DNA from: Proteiniphilum sp. UBA5267 | Lineage (GTDB): Bacteria > Bacteroidota > Bacteroidia > Bacteroidales > Dysgonomonadaceae | Assembly: GCA_002411515.1 (NCBI GenBank) | Contig: DHTF01000086.1 | Location: 4,752 to 35,853 of the forward strand | Length of the DNA stretch: 31,102 nt | Reading direction: 5' to 3' | Part shown: positions 15,820-23,917 of the stretch, in pieces | Numbering within the stretch: position 1 is the stretch's first letter | Layout of the letters: each line of letters opens with the position of its first letter | The notes under the pieces: model-generated | Seen by the model: the letters and a program-made list of their open reading frames with translations, nothing else | Databases searched by the model: none | Told to the model about the DNA's origin: nothing | Made by a program: the position numbers and the translations under genes

Positions 15820-16980
15820 ATGAAGAATCCAAATTTGTGTATTGTGCTGCTGTTGGCCATGCTGACAACCGGTAGTCTAACGGGACAATCATTTTATCAC
15901 TATTACAAGACGAAGAATACGGCATGGAATAACATTTCAAACTATTTCATTCCTCCGAAACAGTTCGATAATCAAATGGGTGATTATCGTTCTCCGCTTC
16001 GTTTTTATAATGGGGATAGTGTCTTGACGAAAGAAGATTGGCAGAAACGACGCGAGGAGATTCGCCACCGATGGATGGAATTGATGGGACCCTGGCCTGA
16101 AGTGATGAAGAATCAGGAGTTTGAGATTCTTTCCTCCACCAAGCGAGAAGATTTTACACAACACAAGGTACGTTTTTACTGGACACCCAATGAGCAGACG
16201 GAAGGTTATCTGCTGATTCCTGACAAGAAAGGTTCAAAACCAGCAGTAGTAACTGTGTTTTATGAACCTGAAACCGCTGCAGGTATCGACGGCAAACCTT
16301 TTCGCGATTTTGCCTATCAGATGGTAAAAAGAGGTTTTGTAACCCTTTCTATCGGTACGACTGAAACGACAAAAAACAAAACCTATTCAATCTATTATCC
16401 CGACAGGGAAAATGCCCGGATGCAGCCCCTTTCCGCTCTTGCCTATGCTGCTGCCAATGCGTGGGAGGCACTGGCAAAGGTGAAGGATGTGGATTCTTCC
16501 AGAATAGGTATTGTAGGGCACTCCTATGGTGGTAAATGGGCTATGTTTGCTTCCTGTCTGTATGATAAATATGCTGCATCGGTCTGGATTGATCCGGGTA
16601 TTGTTTTCGACGAGACGAAAGGGAGCGGCGTAAATTATTGGGAGCCGTGGTATCTTGGTTATTATCAACCGCCCTGGACAGATACCTGGAACAAAAACGG
16701 AGGTTCTGGTAAAGGATTGTACCCACGATTAAAAAAAGAGGGATATGACCTGCATGAATTGCATGCTCTGATGGCACCCAGACCATTTCTTGTATCGGGC
16801 GGCTCGTCCGATCCACTGGAAAGATGGATACCCCTGAATCATGCTATCGCTGTGAATCGTCTTTTGGGTTATCACAACAGAGTGGCAATGAGCAATCGTC
16901 CTGATCACTCACCTAACAGGGAGTCAAATGAAATAGTCTACTCATTCTTAGAATGGTTCCTATCATCCAGTGAGCGATGA
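15820..16980 (+). CDS. Secreted alpha/beta-hydrolase, acetyl-xylan-esterase-like
   Basis: A 386-aa exported serine hydrolase. The ATG at 15820 gives a clean signal peptide (MKNPNLCIVLLLAMLTTGSL, cleavage near TGQ); the TTG at 15745 would bury it behind 25 extra residues. The nucleophile elbow is GIVGHSYGGKW (Ser235). Candidate acid and base are Asp331 in SGGSSDPLERW and His363 in RPDHSPN. The N-terminal region has a WxxRREEIRHRWMELMGPWP segment, common in Bacteroidetes esterases of this type. It probably removes acyl groups from a glycan, in line with the neighbouring enzymes. Substrate is not readable from sequence. Confidence 0.82.
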   Translation: MKNPNLCIVLLLAMLTTGSLTGQSFYHYYKTKNTAWNNISNYFIPPKQFDNQMGDYRSPLRFYNGDSVLTKEDWQKRREEIRHRWMELMGPWPEVMKNQEFEILSSTKREDFTQHKVRFYWTPNEQTEGYLLIPDKKGSKPAVVTVFYEPETAAGIDGKPFRDFAYQMVKRGFVTLSIGTTETTKNKTYSIYYPDRENARMQPLSALAYAAANAWEALAKVKDVDSSRIGIVGHSYGGKWAMFASCLYDKYAASVWIDPGIVFDETKGSGVNYWEPWYLGYYQPPWTDTWNKNGGSGKGLYPRLKKEGYDLHELHALMAPRPFLVSGGSSDPLERWIPLNHAIAVNRLLGYHNRVAMSNRPDHSPNRESNEIVYSFLEWFLSSSER

Positions 16981-17044
16981 TTAAACATAGTAATTGAAAA
17001 CACACAGAAATTTTTTTCCATTTGTGATCTAAAATCAGCATGTT

Positions 17045-18562
17045 ATGAAAATCTCAAGAAGAATGTTTTTAAAAAATGCAGCAATTACAGCTGCCGGTAT
17101 CACGATTGCTCCCAGTTCCATTTTGGGTAAGTCGCACGGATATATTGCTCCAAGTGATAAACTGAACATTGCCGGTATCGGAGTAGGTGGGGTGGGCAGG
17201 CGTAACCTCTCCAATATGAAAACCGAGAATATTGTAGCCCTCTGCGATGTGGATTGGAAATATGCTGCAAAAACCTTCAATGATTATCCTAAAGCCAAAC
17301 AATTCCGGGATTGGCGTGAGATGTTCGATGAAATGGGTAAATCGATCGATGCAATTATGGTAGCCACTCCCGATCATACCCACGCCGGTGTGGCAGCGCA
17401 TGCCATTACCATGGGGAAACATACCTACGTGCAAAAACCGCTTACACACAGTGTGTATGAATCGCGACTACTAACTAAACTGGCTAAAAAATATAAGGTC
17501 GCCACACAGATGGGAAACCAGGGCAACTCATTTGACTGGTGCCGACGAATCGCTGAATGGATTCAGTCGGGCGTAATTGGAGATGTTTATGAAGCTCATT
17601 GCTGGACCGACAGACCCATCTGGCCGCAAGGATTATCGGAGCCGAAGGGAGATATTCCTGTTCCAGCCGATCTGAACTGGGACCTTTTTATTGGTCCGGC
17701 AGCGAAACGGCCCTATAATCCTGCATATACACCATGGAACTGGAGAGGGTTCTGGGATTTTGGTACCGGTGCATTGGGCGATATGGCCTGTCATATTATG
17801 GATCCCCTTTACTGGGCACTCGATCTGAAATATCCGGTCAGCGTTACAGCCAGTTCCACATTGTCAAACCTCTATTCTCCTCCACAAGCACAGATAGTGA
17901 CCTACAAATTCCCGGCACGTCCGAAAAAAGGCAAAGTGAATATGCCAGAGATCAAGGTATTCTGGTATGACGGGGGACTGTTGCCCGATAGACCTGAAGA
18001 ATTGAAAGACGGAGAGATGATGGGGGATTCAAATGGAGGAATTATATTGATTGGAACAAAGGGGAAGATCATGACAGGCTGTTACGGGATGAACCCAACA
18101 TTGCTGCCCACTACAAAGATGGCTGACTTTACTGAGCCGGATCCAACCATACCGAGAGTAAAGGGCGGGAGTGGCAACATATGGGCTACCAACGCACACG
18201 AACAGGATTGGATCAGGGCATGTAAAGAGTCTCCTTCAAGCAGAATAGAGTCCTCAGCCAACTTCCAGTTTTCCGGACCTTTCAATGAGATGGTTGTAAT
18301 GGGTGTACTGGCTACGCGACTATCGGGTCTGCAAGGGTTACACCGTGAACTGCAGTGGGATGGAGAAAAGATGGCGTTTACCAATATATCACCTACCGAT
18401 AAAATTAAAATTGTAACGGTCGACGAATATGCCGTCATCGACGGTGATCCAAAATTCGACCGGCGTTTTGCTGAGTTCAATGCGCTGGAGATGGCCAGTG
18501 AGTGGATCAAACATACCTACCATAATGGTTTTGATTTGCCGCCAATGCCCACAGATCAATAA
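17045..18562 (+). CDS. Tat-exported Gfo/Idh/MocA family oxidoreductase
   Basis: A 505-aa protein with a clear Tat signal (SRRMFLK at 4–10, then a hydrophobic stretch to about 28), so it is likely exported folded with bound cofactor. Rossmann motif GIGVGGVGRRN (44–54), then IVALCDVDW, IMVATPDHTHAG, and VQKPLTHS, where the usual EKP is QKP. The C-terminal domain contains FWDFGTGALGDMACHIMDPLYWAL with the conserved Gly-Asp-His pattern. It starts 64 bp after the esterase stop. The IS3 region follows about 270 bp downstream, so this is the last gene of the co-oriented run on that side. NAD-dependent glycoside-active or keto-sugar-forming enzyme is the best guess. Confidence 0.88.
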   Translation: MKISRRMFLKNAAITAAGITIAPSSILGKSHGYIAPSDKLNIAGIGVGGVGRRNLSNMKTENIVALCDVDWKYAAKTFNDYPKAKQFRDWREMFDEMGKSIDAIMVATPDHTHAGVAAHAITMGKHTYVQKPLTHSVYESRLLTKLAKKYKVATQMGNQGNSFDWCRRIAEWIQSGVIGDVYEAHCWTDRPIWPQGLSEPKGDIPVPADLNWDLFIGPAAKRPYNPAYTPWNWRGFWDFGTGALGDMACHIMDPLYWALDLKYPVSVTASSTLSNLYSPPQAQIVTYKFPARPKKGKVNMPEIKVFWYDGGLLPDRPEELKDGEMMGDSNGGIILIGTKGKIMTGCYGMNPTLLPTTKMADFTEPDPTIPRVKGGSGNIWATNAHEQDWIRACKESPSSRIESSANFQFSGPFNEMVVMGVLATRLSGLQGLHRELQWDGEKMAFTNISPTDKIKIVTVDEYAVIDGDPKFDRRFAEFNALEMASEWIKHTYHNGFDLPPMPTDQ

Positions 18563-18827
18563 ATAACAAACAGAACTAACTATCCTGCTCCCCCATCAGA
18601 ATGTGGGGCTTCTCTCTGAAACCAGGGAAAAAGTGTATGCACGTTCCGGTCGATAATCCATTGCAAAACAGATTGTAATGCCTGGTTGTTCATTGGATCG
18701 GTTTCTTCTGGTGCGTGCAATTTCTTAGTACCACGTTTCGCTTCGCTATCGGGGAGTTCCGTTAATGATAGTGTTGACGATAGTATTATCTCAAGCAACT
18801 TTTCTTTTGCAACTTGTTTGCTGAAAG
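18563..18827. other. Unassigned gap left of the IS element
   Basis: About 265 bp between a Gfo/Idh stop and the IS3 end. The minus strand is open from inside the IS (18918) to 18580, reading …SLTELPDSEAKRGTKKLH… and ending …TLFPWFQREAPHSDGGAG. I recognise no family in it, and it has no start of its own outside the IS. A weak CCCCC/GGGG hairpin is near 18590–18607. It is not SusC or SusD: the plus frame leading into the IS hits TGA at once (18822–18824). It may be a remnant left by the rearrangement. Confidence 0.4.
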
Positions 18828-18853
18828 TGGTTTGACCCCCTATTCTTTGGACT
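18828..18853. repeat. IS3 left terminal inverted repeat
   Basis: TGGTTTGACCCCCTA then TTCTTTGGACT. It pairs imperfectly with 20236–20262, sharing the CCCCCTA block and the GGACT block at the same spacing within one base. Confidence 0.7.
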
Positions 18854-18924
18854 GTTTTAACTAATAAGTTTGAGACAAAGTTAGTCTCGTTAGTATATTT
18901 TTCTTTTTCTGACCCCAAGCAAAT

Positions 18925-19893
18925 TTAGCTCCAGCTTCCGTATTTGTCAAGGGCAAGACAAGTGGCTTCGCCACCCTTGACAAACACTCCAGCTTCCGCT
19001 TTTTGTTGCTTGAAGTCAGTCAAAGAAAAAAATGTATTCCAGTATTCCATTGGTGAACGTCTTCCCAATGCATGTCGCCTTCGTTTGGTGTTGTGATACA
19101 TAAAATATCGTTTAAACACTTCACGTGCATGATACAAGCTGTCAAATTCATGTGTGAGAACCACTTCCTTTTCCACACAGGAAAACAGACTTTCCACATA
19201 AGAGTTTTCTTCCGGTGTGGCTACATGCGTAAATTCATGCGTAATATCACTTTTTTTGCAATATTTATCCAGACCGTGTGAGATAAACTGACTTCCGTTA
19301 TCGGTTCGAAGCATGATTTTTTTGCTTTTGTGATCACTCAGCGACTGGTGTAAGCATAAAATCACGTCCTGATATTTCATTGATAAGCGCAATGACCAAC
19401 CCAAAACACAGCGTGTGGCAACATCAATAATAGCCAGTAAATAAGCATTGGTTCGTAAGCCATGTATGTAAATGTATTTTATATCCATACAAATATGCTC
19501 ATAGGGTGCTGATGCCACAATTTTACGATATTTTACCCATTGACGTTTTATGCCGGATATACCCACTTTTTCCAGCAACAAACCATGCTTTTTCATTAAC
19601 CGGTATACTTTCTTATGATTGATTCGGTAACCCAACGCTTTGAGTTCCTCTGTACATAAGCGGTGACCGTAACGGTTGAACTCCTGTGAGAAAACTTCGT
19701 TTATCAGCACATCAACAACCTGATTGTTCGATACTATTTCTCCATTTTCACAAACAGTAAATTCACTGGGTTTAAGCCCCGGCTTGTTGGCTGTTTGTTT
19801 ATAGTAGCGTGTACTTTTTTCTATTGACAATACACTGCAAAGCTCTTTTTGACTAAGCTGTGCTGCATATTTATCACATAGTTCCCGTTTCAC
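18925..19893 (-). CDS. IS3-family transposase OrfB (DDE integrase domain)
   Basis: A 322-aa transposase catalytic part. An HTH_21-like region (HKKVYRLMKKHGLL, about 93–106) precedes an rve integrase core. The DDE triad is visible with exact IS3 spacing: D137 in CMDIKYIYIHG, D198 in LRTDNGSQF (60 residues between) and E234 in TPEENSYVES (35 between). The independent start is a GTG overlapping the orfA stop (GTGA). More likely it is made as an OrfAB fusion by -1 frameshifting at the A8 run within orfA. No internal stop, so the element may still be active. Confidence 0.93.
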   Translation of the reverse strand: MKRELCDKYAAQLSQKELCSVLSIEKSTRYYKQTANKPGLKPSEFTVCENGEIVSNNQVVDVLINEVFSQEFNRYGHRLCTEELKALGYRINHKKVYRLMKKHGLLLEKVGISGIKRQWVKYRKIVASAPYEHICMDIKYIYIHGLRTNAYLLAIIDVATRCVLGWSLRLSMKYQDVILCLHQSLSDHKSKKIMLRTDNGSQFISHGLDKYCKKSDITHEFTHVATPEENSYVESLFSCVEKEVVLTHEFDSLYHAREVFKRYFMYHNTKRRRHALGRRSPMEYWNTFFSLTDFKQQKAEAGVFVKGGEATCLALDKYGSWS

Positions 19894-20195
19894 AGCGGGC
19901 GATTCGGACTTTTTTTTAAAAGCTCATCTTTTATTTCCAGATACAAAGCCTGTTTGGCTATTATCCGCCGCAAACGTTCGTTTTCCTTTTCAAGTTCACG
20001 AACCTGAGGGTCTATTTTGTGATATTGTGGAAGTAAACCATCTGAACCTTTATGATCAAATGCACTTTTCCATTTATAATACAAACTTCTTGCTAACTGA
20101 TACTTGCGTATCGTTACTTCAATACCATTTTGGTCTGATTCACTCAAGATCTGAAGCTTTTCTGCTAAACTGAATTTTCTCCTGATTTTACTCAT
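19890..20195 (-). CDS. IS3-family transposase OrfA (HTH + leucine zipper)
   Basis: A 101-aa DNA-binding subunit: MSKIRRKFSLAEKLQILSES is the HTH_Tnp_1 start, and LARSLYYKWKSAF is the recognition region. A heptad-like VRELEKENERLRRIIAKQAL helix (about 66–85) is the usual leucine zipper for multimerisation. It ends DELLKKSPNRPL just after the A8 slippery run. It overlaps OrfB by 4 nt and sits about 67 bp inside the right end of the IS. Confidence 0.92.
   Translation of the reverse strand: MSKIRRKFSLAEKLQILSESDQNGIEVTIRKYQLARSLYYKWKSAFDHKGSDGLLPQYHKIDPQVRELEKENERLRRIIAKQALYLEIKDELLKKSPNRPL
19910..19917 (-). promoter_or_regulatory. Programmed -1 frameshift site (A8) of the IS3 transposase
   Basis: The minus strand reads CTTTTAAAAAAAAGTCC. 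In the zero frame orfA ends SPNRPL. A -1 slip on the A run continues KKKSESPAVKRELCDKY, which joins orfB in frame. This is the standard way IS3 elements make OrfAB. Confidence 0.75.
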
Positions 20196-20235
20196 AATTC
20201 CACAAAATTAATGTCCTAAATTGATTCTACAAATT

Positions 20236-20262
20236 AGTCCAGTTAATTAGGGGGCTAAGACA
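20236..20262. repeat. IS3 right terminal inverted repeat
   Basis: AGTCCAGTTAATTAGGGGGC then TAAGACA: the imperfect reverse complement of the left end. The susD remnant begins immediately outside it. Confidence 0.7.
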
Positions 20263-20263
20263 C

Positions 20264-21643
20264 AAGGAATATCAGCAATATCTTGGGGAGGCTTATTTTT
20301 TTAGGGCACTCTCTTATTATTCCATGCTGCAGACCTATGGAGACATGCAGTGGATCACACACGAACTGAACACCGATTCTCCCGAGTTGTATAATCCCCG
20401 AGACTCACGTGACCTGGTAGCTACCAATATCATCCAGTCACTCGACTCGGCTGCCCTGTATCTGACAGCCGATAAGACAAAAGGACAGGGACGTGTCAAC
20501 CGGTGGATGGCGCTGCTGATTCAAAGCCGTATCGCACTGTTTGAAGGCACCTGGCAGAAGTATCATGCAGGGACACCATTCGGCGTGAGCGGTTCTAATC
20601 CGAACAAGTACCTTCAAAAGGCTGCTGATGCCGCGCTTGAGTTGATCAAAGATGGACCCTATGATGTGTATACAACAGGTGATCCGATGAATGATTACAG
20701 GGAGCTATTTGCCATGCAGGACTGGTCGAATAACTCGGAAGTGATGTTCTGGCGCGAATACAACAACGATCTCTCGAGAGGGGAAGCAGCATTCCAAAAC
20801 GACCGGAATCATCGCATGGAATTCCCCAACAACAACTCCATCACCAAGCAACTGGCAGATTCATACCTCTGCATCGATGGTAAGCCCATCAGCGTGAGTC
20901 CTCTCTTCGAAGGATATGAAACACTGGTCAAAGAGATGAAAAACAGGGATCCCCGTTTCTTTCAGAATGTGGCTCCCCATGACGGGATTCAAAAGATTAA
21001 TAAGGATGGTTCTATCGTTTACTGGGGGGCAGTCTATAACAAACTGAACACAGATGCGTATCACAATTCACCGGCAGGTTATATCAACATCAAAGGGTAT
21101 AATCCTGACGTGAATTTTCACGTGCAACAGTACGAAGAATCTCCAGGCTTGATTTACCGTTACGGCGAAGCATTATTGAACTATGCTGAGGCAAAAGCTG
21201 AGTTGGGCTCCATTACCCAAGCCGACCTGGATCTCTCTATCAACAAGCTGAGGAGAAGAGTCGGTATGCCCGATTTGAAACTAGATAATATTACAGCCGA
21301 TCCAAAATGGGAATTCCCGACGCTCTCACCCATTATTAACGAGATCAGAAGGGAAAGACGTGTGGAGTTGGCTTGCGAAGGATTCCGCTGGGACGACATT
21401 GCCCGTTGGGCTGCGGCCGATGAGCTGATCGTAGGCAAAAGACCGAAGGGTTTCAAGGCTTCTCAGGTAGCGAAAAATCCTTATCCGGTTGATGCAGACG
21501 GATTCCTGGATCCTTTCCAGAAGGGATTACCCAATGGATATGGATTTGTGCTGGGTAGAGATTATCTCAATTCAATTCCCATTTCAGAATTGGTGTTGAA
21601 TCCAGCGTTAATTCAGAACCCAGGTTGGGAATCAACCAAGTAA
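20264..21643 (+). pseudogene. 5'-truncated SusD/RagB outer-membrane glycan-binding lipoprotein
   Basis: The frame is open from the IS edge: KEYQQYLGEAYFFRALSYYS, then MLQTYGDMQW. EAYFFRALxYY…YGD is the conserved SusD TPR region, normally about 120–150 residues from the start. About 459 codons remain, ending in the typical INEIRRERRVELACEGFRWD then DIARW and a LVLNPALIQNPGW tail. The lipoprotein signal and first repeats are missing, and no susC precedes it. An internal ATG at 20324 cannot restore export. SusD proteins bind glycans at the cell surface with SusC; this copy should be non-functional. It ends in a strong terminator. Confidence 0.9.
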
Positions 21644-21660
21644 ACAAGAATCAGGAATAA

Positions 21661-21692
21661 TAAAGTTGGGAGAAATCATTCTCCCAACTTTA
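21661..21692 (+). terminator. Rho-independent terminator after the susD remnant
   Basis: A perfect 14-bp stem TAAAGTTGGGAGAA (21661–21674) / TTCTCCCAACTTTA (21679–21692) with an ATCA loop, followed by CATTCTTTTTTC. It separates the susD remnant from the next gene. Confidence 0.88.
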
Positions 21693-21749
21693 TCATTCTT
21701 TTTTCGGAATAGATGTTAATAATTTTCATTTGATTAGTTGAATAGACCT

Positions 21750-23288
21750 ATGAAATTGCAAAGACGGGATTTTATAAAGGGGTTGGTCGCGGTACCGGTG
21801 CTCGGTTACTTCGCCATCGGGGCGAAAGGAAATATTTTAAAACAGGTTGATAAGAAGACGATTGATTACTACAAGCGACTAAAGATTGACAGACTGGAAG
21901 CTCCCCTGGAGAAGCTGACGCCCCCCACAGGAACAAAGGGCAAAAGAATTCGAATCGGGCTGGTAGGATGTGGTTGGAGAGGACAGGCGCTTCTGCAGAA
22001 GTTCGGTTATTTTCACACCGATGTGATCGAACAACACACCAAGAATGGAAAACCTTCAACCTGGCTGCTCAACCAGATGGCGCAGGAAGATTTGAATGTT
22101 GAGGTAACTGGTATCTGCGACGTCTTTGATGTGCACACGCAACGTGGGGTAGATATCTCACGCCACAACATCTATCCTGGTAACAAGCACGAACCAAAAA
22201 CAGCGGAAGTGTTTCAATCTTACCGCGACATGGTAAAAAGCGACAATATAGACGCAATCATGATCGCAACGCCCGATCATACCCATGCACCCATGGCAAT
22301 TGCCGCTGCCGCTGCCGGTAAACATGTTTACCTGGAAAAACCGATGGCTCAATCCATTGAAGCAGCCATTGCATTAAGGGATACAATCAAGCAAAGCAAT
22401 GTTGTTTTTCAGGTAGGACACCAGAACAGGCAGCAGATGAGCTACAAGGTAGGCCGTGAGTTATTCCAAAAGGGTTTGCTGGGCGACGTGACGCAAGTAG
22501 AAACATTCACCAACAGAAATACGGTGGATGGTGCCTGGATAAGGGACGATGTGAGAGATCATAAACTGGGTAATGAGAGCAACATCAATTGGAAGGAATT
22601 CCTGCATGATGCACCCTGGGTGGAATTCGACCGTAAACGTTTTTTTAGCTGGCAGCGCTATAGCGAGTACGGCACAAGTGTCACCGGTAACGATTTTGCG
22701 CACTGGTTCGACTGTGTCAATCAGGTGCTCGACCTTGGTATACCCGAATCGGTGATGGCTTTGGGCGGTCAGTACTATTACAAGACTCATGGCGATATGC
22801 CCGATGTACTCAACGCGATCTTCAGCTATCCAGAGAGAAAACTCTCCATGACCTATGATGCCACACTGAAGAACGGAAATTTCCGGCAATCACGCATTTT
22901 GGGATCTGAAGCAACCCTTGACCTGGACAGTGCCATACGAATGTACAAGGATCGTTATTCCGAGAAGTTTGGTGATGTCAAGCTGACGGGGGAAGAGCCG
23001 CTCTATTATTATGATCCCAATACCGATATCGATGCCATATCGACAGCAACTTCAAGAACCTACTTCAAAGGAGGGTATGGTCCCACCTTTATCGACGGGA
23101 AGATTCTTGATGTCACTTTCCTTCACGTGAAAGAGTGGATTGATGCTATTCGTGGAGAGGGAAAACCCAGCTGTGACATTGACAAGGGTTTCGAGGAGTC
23201 CGTGACCTTTAACCTGGCCAACCTGGCTTATGTACACAAGAAGCCGGTGCGATGGGATAGGGTAAACGAAAAAGCAATCATAGGGTAG
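21750..23288 (+). CDS. Tat-exported Gfo/Idh/MocA family oxidoreductase
   Basis: A 512-aa protein from the ATG at 21750; a TTG 12 bp upstream adds four residues and is less likely. The Tat motif QRRDFIK (4–10) is followed by a hydrophobic stretch to about 23. Rossmann motif GLVGCGWRGQA (70–80), then VTGICDVFDVH, IMIATPDHTHAPM and EKPMAQS, with Lys of EKP present. The C-terminal domain has SVTGNDFAHWFDCVNQVLDL with the usual His. A region at about 30–60 before the Rossmann fold is extra. It starts after a strong terminator and is followed 35 bp later by doxX, so they probably form a transcription unit. Substrate unknown; likely a periplasmic sugar-active enzyme. Confidence 0.88.
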   Translation: MKLQRRDFIKGLVAVPVLGYFAIGAKGNILKQVDKKTIDYYKRLKIDRLEAPLEKLTPPTGTKGKRIRIGLVGCGWRGQALLQKFGYFHTDVIEQHTKNGKPSTWLLNQMAQEDLNVEVTGICDVFDVHTQRGVDISRHNIYPGNKHEPKTAEVFQSYRDMVKSDNIDAIMIATPDHTHAPMAIAAAAAGKHVYLEKPMAQSIEAAIALRDTIKQSNVVFQVGHQNRQQMSYKVGRELFQKGLLGDVTQVETFTNRNTVDGAWIRDDVRDHKLGNESNINWKEFLHDAPWVEFDRKRFFSWQRYSEYGTSVTGNDFAHWFDCVNQVLDLGIPESVMALGGQYYYKTHGDMPDVLNAIFSYPERKLSMTYDATLKNGNFRQSRILGSEATLDLDSAIRMYKDRYSEKFGDVKLTGEEPLYYYDPNTDIDAISTATSRTYFKGGYGPTFIDGKILDVTFLHVKEWIDAIRGEGKPSCDIDKGFEESVTFNLANLAYVHKKPVRWDRVNEKAIIG

Positions 23289-23323
23289 CAAATACAAATC
23301 TGATAACTATTAAACGAAGCGTG

Positions 23324-23845
23324 ATGAAGCATAATCATATCTCAAAACCAGGCTATACAACTCTCCAAACTGTGGGGTTGACGATACTACGGGTGATGAT
23401 CGGTTGGCACTTTTTATATGAAGGGTTAATCAAGTTCAGCACCCCTGGGTGGTCGGCCAAAAGTTACCTGATGGCCTCGGTTGGTCCCTTTTCTCCTCTT
23501 TTTAAATCATTGGCTGCATCAGAAACGATGCTGCAAATAACGGATGTCATGAACATGTGGGGCTTGGTCCTGATAGGGTTGGGCCTGTTTCTTGGCTTTT
23601 GTTCCCGGATATCGGCTTTTTCCGGTCTGCTGTTGCTGACATTCTACTACCTCTCTTATCCACCCTTTGCCGATTTTGCAATGACCGGTTTTGTTGATGG
23701 AAACTACTGGATTGTTAACAGAAACCTGATTGAAATGGGTGCCCTCTTTGTGCTGATGATCTTTCCCTCCGGCCACCTGACCGGTTTAGACAGGTTGCTC
23801 TGTTTTCGCAAGAGGAATCACGGTAAAGAACCTGTACAAAATTGA
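23324..23845 (+). CDS. DoxX family membrane protein
   Basis: A 173-aa integral membrane protein with about four helices. LTILRVMIGWHFLYEGLIKF is the DoxX signature helix, followed by the MNMWGLVLIGLGLFLGFCSR and ISAFSGLLLLTFYYLSYP helices and a final FVLMIFPSGHLTGLDRLL. The ATG at 23324 is preferred over the GTG just before it. DoxX proteins are small quinol-oxidase or redox-related membrane subunits. It directly follows a Tat-exported oxidoreductase, and an FAD oxidoreductase lies two genes on. A role in moving electrons to the respiratory chain is possible but inferred from context only. Confidence 0.85.
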   Translation: MKHNHISKPGYTTLQTVGLTILRVMIGWHFLYEGLIKFSTPGWSAKSYLMASVGPFSPLFKSLAASETMLQITDVMNMWGLVLIGLGLFLGFCSRISAFSGLLLLTFYYLSYPPFADFAMTGFVDGNYWIVNRNLIEMGALFVLMIFPSGHLTGLDRLLCFRKRNHGKEPVQN

Positions 23846-23917
23846 CGACCACGACATCTTCGGCGGTATACTCGCCAATGAGTTCTTAGTTGTAGCTTTA
23901 CATGATTCACATTTTCG

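Larger units (their letters stand above)
18828..20262 (-). mobile_element. IS3-family insertion sequence (orfA + orfB)
   Basis: About 1.43 kb with two overlapping transposase frames on the minus strand and imperfect terminal inverted repeats. The left end reads TGGTTTGACCCCCTATTCTT; the right end, as reverse complement, reads TGTCTTAGCCCCCTAATTAA. Both share CCCCCTA and then GGACT, and give the TG…CA termini usual for IS3. No convincing target duplication is seen: AAG occurs at 18825–18827 and, one base off, at 20264–20266. Ends are uncertain by about 5 bp. Both frames and the frameshift site look intact. Confidence 0.88.

Noticed and set aside
18580..18918. Minus-strand open frame of 112 codons crossing the IS left end
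   Set aside because: Its start lies inside the IS3 end and its sequence matches no family I know; kept only as part of the unassigned gap.
20203..20210. TAATTTTG on the minus strand before IS orfA
   Set aside because: Only 7 bp from the orfA ATG, which would give a nearly leaderless RNA; likely chance in A/T-rich IS end sequence.
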